Origin: Parachlamydiaceae bacterium
GTDB lineage: Bacteria > Chlamydiota > Chlamydiia > Chlamydiales > Parachlamydiaceae
Direction of reading: 5' to 3'
Assembly: GCA_013815395.1 (NCBI GenBank)
Contig: JACDGH010000128.1
Span: forward strand, 1 to 7,493
DNA length: 7,493 nucleotides
Position numbers and translations under genes: made by a program. This document shows positions 4,322 to 7,493 of the stretch, in pieces; position 1 is the first letter of the stretch; each line of letters starts with the position of its first letter. Under the pieces are notes generated by a model that was not told the origin of the DNA, made no database searches, and saw only the letters and a list, made by a program, of their open reading frames with translations.

Positions 4322-6509
4322 GTTTAGTGGTCTCGTTGGGTTGAACAAAAATTATAGGGATCGAAACAAAAAAAGTTGTCCCTTGTCCATCAATACTTTC
4401 AAATCGAATTTGGCCTTTCATTTCATTGACCAGAAGCTTAGAAATATAAAGTCCCAATCCAGTGCCAGGGTGCTTGATACTTTCATCCTTGATAATCTGA
4501 GAAAATTTTTCAAAGATACACTGTTTCTTTTCTTCGGGAATGCCAATGCCTGTATCACTGATATTAATGTTCAATTTCCCTTTATTAAATTCATTTTTTA
4601 GGATATTTACCTCTACGGTGATAATTCCCATATTTGTAAATTTGAGAGCATTGCCAATAAGATTGGTCATGATTTGCTTAACCTCTCTTGGGGGAATCAA
4701 AATCTTTTGATCCTCAGGAAAATTAAAATCAAAACGTAAATTAAGACCTTTTTCTTCCGCTTTTTGAGAAAATAGAGAGATTACATCTAATGAGAGTCCG
4801 CGTATATCTGTAGGGATATATTTTAAGACAATATTTTCTGTTTCGATTTTAGTGATGTCCAAAAGATTATTAATTAAATCTAGTAAATGATTTGAGGCAG
4901 TTTTAAGAATGTGCAGCAAATGCTCTTGTCGTGAATTCAATTCAGTATAATCTAACAAGGATACTGTTCCTATAATGGCATGCAAAGGTGTGCGGATTTC
5001 ATGACTGACATTAGCAAGGAAATGGGATTGTGCGGCATTAGCTTTATAAAGCAGGAAGCTCTGTCTTTTAAATTTTTGATATAAGTGAAAAATATAACCA
5101 ATGAGAAAGGACATCAAAACGCCTAACACAAAAAAAATGTTGGGGAAATACATAAGGGATTTAGGGTCTTGTCGAGGTGCACATATCAGTAATTTCCAAT
5201 CTCCAATTATTTGTTCACTAAAGATAAATTGATTTTGGCTTTGCTGCTGCACCATTGCTTTTACATTTGAATTATAAAGAGACTTATTTTGATAAAAGAT
5301 ATTGAGGCACATTTCAGACTTTAGAATAAATTTATGGGAAGCGTTAATCATACTTTCCAGGTCGTAAAATGCAATAAGATATCCTTTTTCCCCATCTGGA
5401 AAATTTAATAAATAATAGATGAATAAAACGTTGCGTCCATCTTTACCTTCTACTGGGTGCCAGGTTTCTTCCTCTAAATTAAGAAGATCCAGAGAAGCGT
5501 TCATGAAGCTTTTGATAGGAAAATCTTTTTTACCAATCTCACCCCTGACGCTTTTGTCTGGCTTTAAAGCGATCAATCCCCTTAAAGGCATAATATCGTT
5601 AATGAACTCCTGTGAATCCATTTCCCATAAACTAACCTGTTGAAGATTATCCATATTATTCCAACGCCCTTGTATCCTCTTGAAGGACTTCTTATCTACG
5701 TCGCTTTGATAGATAACAAATTTCAACATTTGTGAGGCTTCGTGCTCCAGGGATTCAATCCTGTAAAGAGTTTCTTGATTTTTTAGTGCTACATAAAAAG
5801 AAATTGTACTCCATAGCAGACTTATAAAAGCCAATAAGGAAAGCCAGCGCATACAAAAAATAGGATAGGTAGAACGAAATTTTAGATTTGTTAAATACAA
5901 AATTACACTTGAGGAAATAAATAGACCGAAAGCGATATGAAGATCTATTCTATTGAACATTACCCATTCATAATCAAGGTCAATGCGATTGAGCTGCTGG
6001 AAAATTGCACATAATGACATCGCGAAAACAATAGAATTCAAAATAGCAATAAGCCACAAAGAAATAAAACTTTTTTCCTTAGAGGTAAAAAAAATAATAC
6101 TAAAGCTCATTAAAATAAATGCTATAATAGATTTTACTGAAATAACAATAGGGGGTGAAGATTTAAAAATAGTCAAATTAGTAGATAAATTAAGTTGAAT
6201 TAAGTATTCGAATAAAAGTAGGGCGCTAAATAGTGATAAAAAAATAGCTATGGCTCTAGAAAAGTGAAAGGCTTTTCTTAAACTCGTGAGCAATGACATT
6301 GAAATGCAAAAAAAGCAGAAGCCCACGCTAAAAGGGATAGGAGGGAGTGAGTGATGAAGTTGCGTAAGTATAGGAATATTTGTCAGCCACCCGATCATCA
6401 CCAATAAACCAAGCACCCCAATCAGACTAGCAGCAGTGCAAAATCCAGCAAACATGATTAGTTTAGGCTGATTTAAAAATTTGCGGAATGAATTTTGTCT
6501 TCTATTCAT
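4308..6509 (-). CDS. membrane sensor histidine kinase (multi-helix N-terminus, extracytoplasmic sensor, HisKA-HATPase_c)
   Basis: This 733-residue kinase should autophosphorylate in response to an unknown signal and pass phosphate to the adjacent receiver. Seven hydrophobic helices (about 17-40, 58-76, 84-104, 124-142, 148-170, 188-207, 221-241) form a membrane-embedded N-terminus resembling the multi-helix sensor domains of other kinases. Next are about 210 residues (242-453), probably extracytoplasmic and CHASE-like in position though no family can be assigned, an eighth helix (455-476) and the cytoplasmic core. The HisKA H-box SHEIRTP (502-508) carries His503. HATPase_c shows the N-box NLIGNALKFTN (616-626), G1 DTGIGIP (652-658), F-box FEKF (666-669) and G2 GTGLGL (682-687). 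It has no receiver domain; the next gene supplies one. ATG at 6509 lacks a clear Shine-Dalgarno and sits in a TAATG directly after a four-codon reading ATGAGTAACTAA. Confidence 0.95.
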   Translation of the reverse strand: MNRRQNSFRKFLNQPKLIMFAGFCTAASLIGVLGLLVMIGWLTNIPILTQLHHSLPPIPFSVGFCFFCISMSLLTSLRKAFHFSRAIAIFLSLFSALLLFEYLIQLNLSTNLTIFKSSPPIVISVKSIIAFILMSFSIIFFTSKEKSFISLWLIAILNSIVFAMSLCAIFQQLNRIDLDYEWVMFNRIDLHIAFGLFISSSVILYLTNLKFRSTYPIFCMRWLSLLAFISLLWSTISFYVALKNQETLYRIESLEHEASQMLKFVIYQSDVDKKSFKRIQGRWNNMDNLQQVSLWEMDSQEFINDIMPLRGLIALKPDKSVRGEIGKKDFPIKSFMNASLDLLNLEEETWHPVEGKDGRNVLFIYYLLNFPDGEKGYLIAFYDLESMINASHKFILKSEMCLNIFYQNKSLYNSNVKAMVQQQSQNQFIFSEQIIGDWKLLICAPRQDPKSLMYFPNIFFVLGVLMSFLIGYIFHLYQKFKRQSFLLYKANAAQSHFLANVSHEIRTPLHAIIGTVSLLDYTELNSRQEHLLHILKTASNHLLDLINNLLDITKIETENIVLKYIPTDIRGLSLDVISLFSQKAEEKGLNLRFDFNFPEDQKILIPPREVKQIMTNLIGNALKFTNMGIITVEVNILKNEFNKGKLNINISDTGIGIPEEKKQCIFEKFSQIIKDESIKHPGTGLGLYISKLLVNEMKGQIRFESIDGQGTTFFVSIPIIFVQPNETTKHEKI

Positions 6510-6526
6510 TAGTTACTCATGTAAAT

Positions 6527-6540
6527 GATCTAATTAGATC
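6527..6540. promoter_or_regulatory. perfect 14-bp palindrome upstream of the kinase gene
   Basis: GATCTAATTAGATC is a perfect palindrome 17 bases upstream of the kinase start, in the divergent region shared with nuoA. Its centre TAATTA could overlap a -10 box for the kinase, with TTGCTG on the minus strand (6557-6552) as a -35 box, but the 15-nt spacing is short. It could be a repressor or autoregulatory site. The evidence is symmetry and position only. Confidence 0.35.
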
Positions 6541-6644
6541 TAGGAAATTTTCAGCAAACACCTAAAAAAAAATATCGACCCTAATTTGAGGTTTAACTTG
6601 TACTCTATTTTTTTAAAATAGATTTCCGTTTTCAATAAAAGAAG

Positions 6645-6674
6645 TAGACACCATTCAATAGTTATTGCTATGTA
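6645..6674 (+). promoter_or_regulatory. candidate promoter for the nuo operon
   Basis: TAGACA (6645-6650) and TATGTA (6669-6674) are separated by 18 nt and lie about 40 nt upstream of the nuoA ATG. TATGAT (6673-6678) is an alternative -10 but has no well-spaced -35. The rest of the 204-bp gap (6510-6713) is very AT-rich, with a weak AT-only hairpin at 6604-6622 and no small gene I can support. Confidence 0.3.
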
Positions 6675-6703
6675 TGATATTCGGAACTTTGTACCTTTTT
6701 GAC

Positions 6704-6707
6704 GAGG
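6704..6707 (+). promoter_or_regulatory. ribosome-binding site that fixes the nuoA start
   Basis: GAGG lies six bases before ATG at 6714. It lies inside the longer reading from TTG at 6699, which makes that upstream start unlikely. Confidence 0.7.
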
Positions 6708-6713
6708 AATTCC

Positions 6714-7067
6714 ATGTCAGAGCTCTTTCCTGTATATGTGTATTTTGGTTTAGTGCTTGCAATAACTTTATTAGTAGTTGGAATATCTGCCATGTTTCCA
6801 ACCAGAAAAGAGCATGCGAAATTTATGCCCTATGAATCAGGGATTCAGACAGAGACGCATTTGTTGAAAGAACGTTTTCCTTTGCATCATTACCTAGTGG
6901 CACTGATTTTTCTGGTATTCGACATAGAAGTAATTTTTCTATATCCATGGGCCGTTATAGCTAAGCAAATTGGGCCCTTTGCTTTTTATGAAATGATTTT
7001 TTTTCTAGTTGTCCTTTTAGTTGGTTTTGCCTACGTGTGGCGTAAAGGAGGTTTAGAATGGGAATGA
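6714..7067 (+). CDS. nuoA: NADH-quinone oxidoreductase subunit A
   Basis: NuoA is a small subunit in the membrane arm of respiratory complex I, near the junction with the quinone-binding peripheral arm, where its loop contacts NuoB, NuoD and NuoH. The 117-residue protein has three membrane helices (about 5-28, 62-82, 90-110). The loop PYESGI (42-47) contains the region of the conserved loop cysteine in many homologues, here Ser-Gly without Cys. The second helix carries the family signature FDIEVIFLYPWAV. Length is normal for the family. The start at 6714 is set by GAGG six bases upstream. It is the first gene of the cluster and overlaps nuoB by 10 nt, so the two are in one operon. Confidence 0.96.
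   Translation: MSELFPVYVYFGLVLAITLLVVGISAMFPTRKEHAKFMPYESGIQTETHLLKERFPLHHYLVALIFLVFDIEVIFLYPWAVIAKQIGPFAFYEMIFFLVVLLVGFAYVWRKGGLEWE
7044..7051 (+). promoter_or_regulatory. strong Shine-Dalgarno for nuoB inside nuoA
   Basis: AAAGGAGG lies six bases before ATG at 7058, and twelve before the alternative ATG at 7064 that would form a four-base ATGA overlap. The spacing supports 7058. It is the best ribosome-binding site in the window. Confidence 0.8.
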
Positions 7068-7493
7068 CATCTAAAGAAAGAACACCATTTATGGTAGCGC
7101 CCATAGATAAGCTAATTAATTGGGCGAGGGGCAATTCGCTCTGGCCGGCGCAATTTGGATTAGCTTGTTGTGCCATCGAAATGATGTCCACTGCTGCCAG
7201 CAGATACGATGTATCTAGATTCGGTATGGAAGTATTTCGTGCTTCACCAAGGCAAAGCGATGTGATGATTGTGGCAGGCAGGGTGAGCCAGAAGATGGCT
7301 CCCGTATTAGTGACTATCTATGAACAAATGCTTGAGCCTAAATGGGTCATTGCTATGGGTGACTGCGCGTCTTGCGGTGGTGTTTACAATAATTATGCGG
7401 TCATTCAAGGTGTTGATACCCTTGTTCCCGTCGATGTCTACATTGCAGGCTGTCCACCGCGTCCCGAAGCTTTGCTAGATGGTTTAATCATGC
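7058..7493 (+). CDS. nuoB: NADH-quinone oxidoreductase subunit B, partial (C-terminus outside window)
   Basis: NuoB (PSST) holds iron-sulfur cluster N2, the last electron carrier before ubiquinone or menaquinone in complex I, and sits at the base of the peripheral arm. I translated 145 codons without a stop. The tandem cysteines Cys37-Cys38 (GLACCAIE), Cys103 in MGDCASCGG and Cys132 in AGCPPRP are the four N2 ligands of the family; Cys106 is an extra cysteine. Other family features are RYDVSRFGMEVFRASPRQSD (49-68) and NNYAVIQGVD (111-120). The family is usually about 160-220 residues, so only a short tail is missing. nuoC and further nuo genes would be expected beyond the window, if the usual order holds. 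Confidence 0.97.
   Translation, partial: MGMTSKERTPFMVAPIDKLINWARGNSLWPAQFGLACCAIEMMSTAASRYDVSRFGMEVFRASPRQSDVMIVAGRVSQKMAPVLVTIYEQMLEPKWVIAMGDCASCGGVYNNYAVIQGVDTLVPVDVYIAGCPPRPEALLDGLIM

Noticed and set aside
4322..4348. Nine-residue N-terminal extension of the response regulator from TTG at 4348
   Set aside because: TTG start without Shine-Dalgarno and deeper overlap with the kinase; the receiver fold is complete from the ATG at 4321.
4005..4601. Plus-strand ORFs antisense to the regulator and kinase
   Set aside because: They are shadows of strongly supported minus-strand genes.
6604..6622. AT-only hairpin as a terminator upstream of nuoA
   Set aside because: The stem has almost no GC pairs and no gene on the plus strand ends upstream that would need it.
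6699..6713. Five-residue extension of NuoA from TTG at 6699
   Set aside because: The GAGG ribosome-binding site lies inside this extension and is correctly spaced for ATG at 6714.

Overview
This AT-rich bacterial window holds seven protein genes (two cut by the window edges), all identified from motifs I could read. The gene set is most compatible with an environmental, amoeba-associated chlamydia (Parachlamydiaceae-like): a standalone AroF/G/H-type DAHP synthase, a NADH:quinone oxidoreductase (nuo) operon, weak or absent Shine-Dalgarno sites at several genes, and a dispersed repeat between genes. That assignment is an inference from general gene content. No 16S rRNA or lineage marker is present, and another low-GC intracellular bacterium, such as a gammaproteobacterium, remains possible.

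Layout. Bases 1-807 (-) are the N-terminal three quarters of a DAHP synthase, the first step of the shikimate pathway. It diverges across a 70-bp gap from 878-2587 (+), a 569-residue protein of unknown function whose N-terminal half resembles the small alpha/beta domain plus TIM-barrel layout of glycosidases such as GH67 and GH20. Then comes about 700 bp without a convincing gene (2588-3293). It is not empty: it carries four diverged copies of one repeat in alternating orientation, and a strong intrinsic terminator reading on the minus strand.

Bases 3294-6509 are three minus-strand genes read in the order sensor histidine kinase (6509-4308), single-domain response regulator (4321-3911) and HdeD-family membrane protein (3845-3294). 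Kinase and regulator overlap by 14 nt and together look like a hybrid kinase split into two polypeptides. The HdeD gene has its own plausible promoter across the end of the regulator gene, and an inverted repeat that includes its ribosome-binding site. The three genes may form an envelope-stress or acid-stress unit, but this is inferred from neighbourhood only.

After a 204-bp divergent intergenic region, nuoA (6714-7067) and the start of nuoB (7058 to the window end) begin a complex I operon on the plus strand. The nuoB start overlaps the nuoA end and has a strong Shine-Dalgarno inside nuoA.

The most unusual material is the four-copy inverted repeat region, the unassigned 569-residue protein, the split kinase-receiver junction and the inverted repeat over the hdeD start. 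I found no CRISPR array, tRNA, rRNA or intact insertion sequence.
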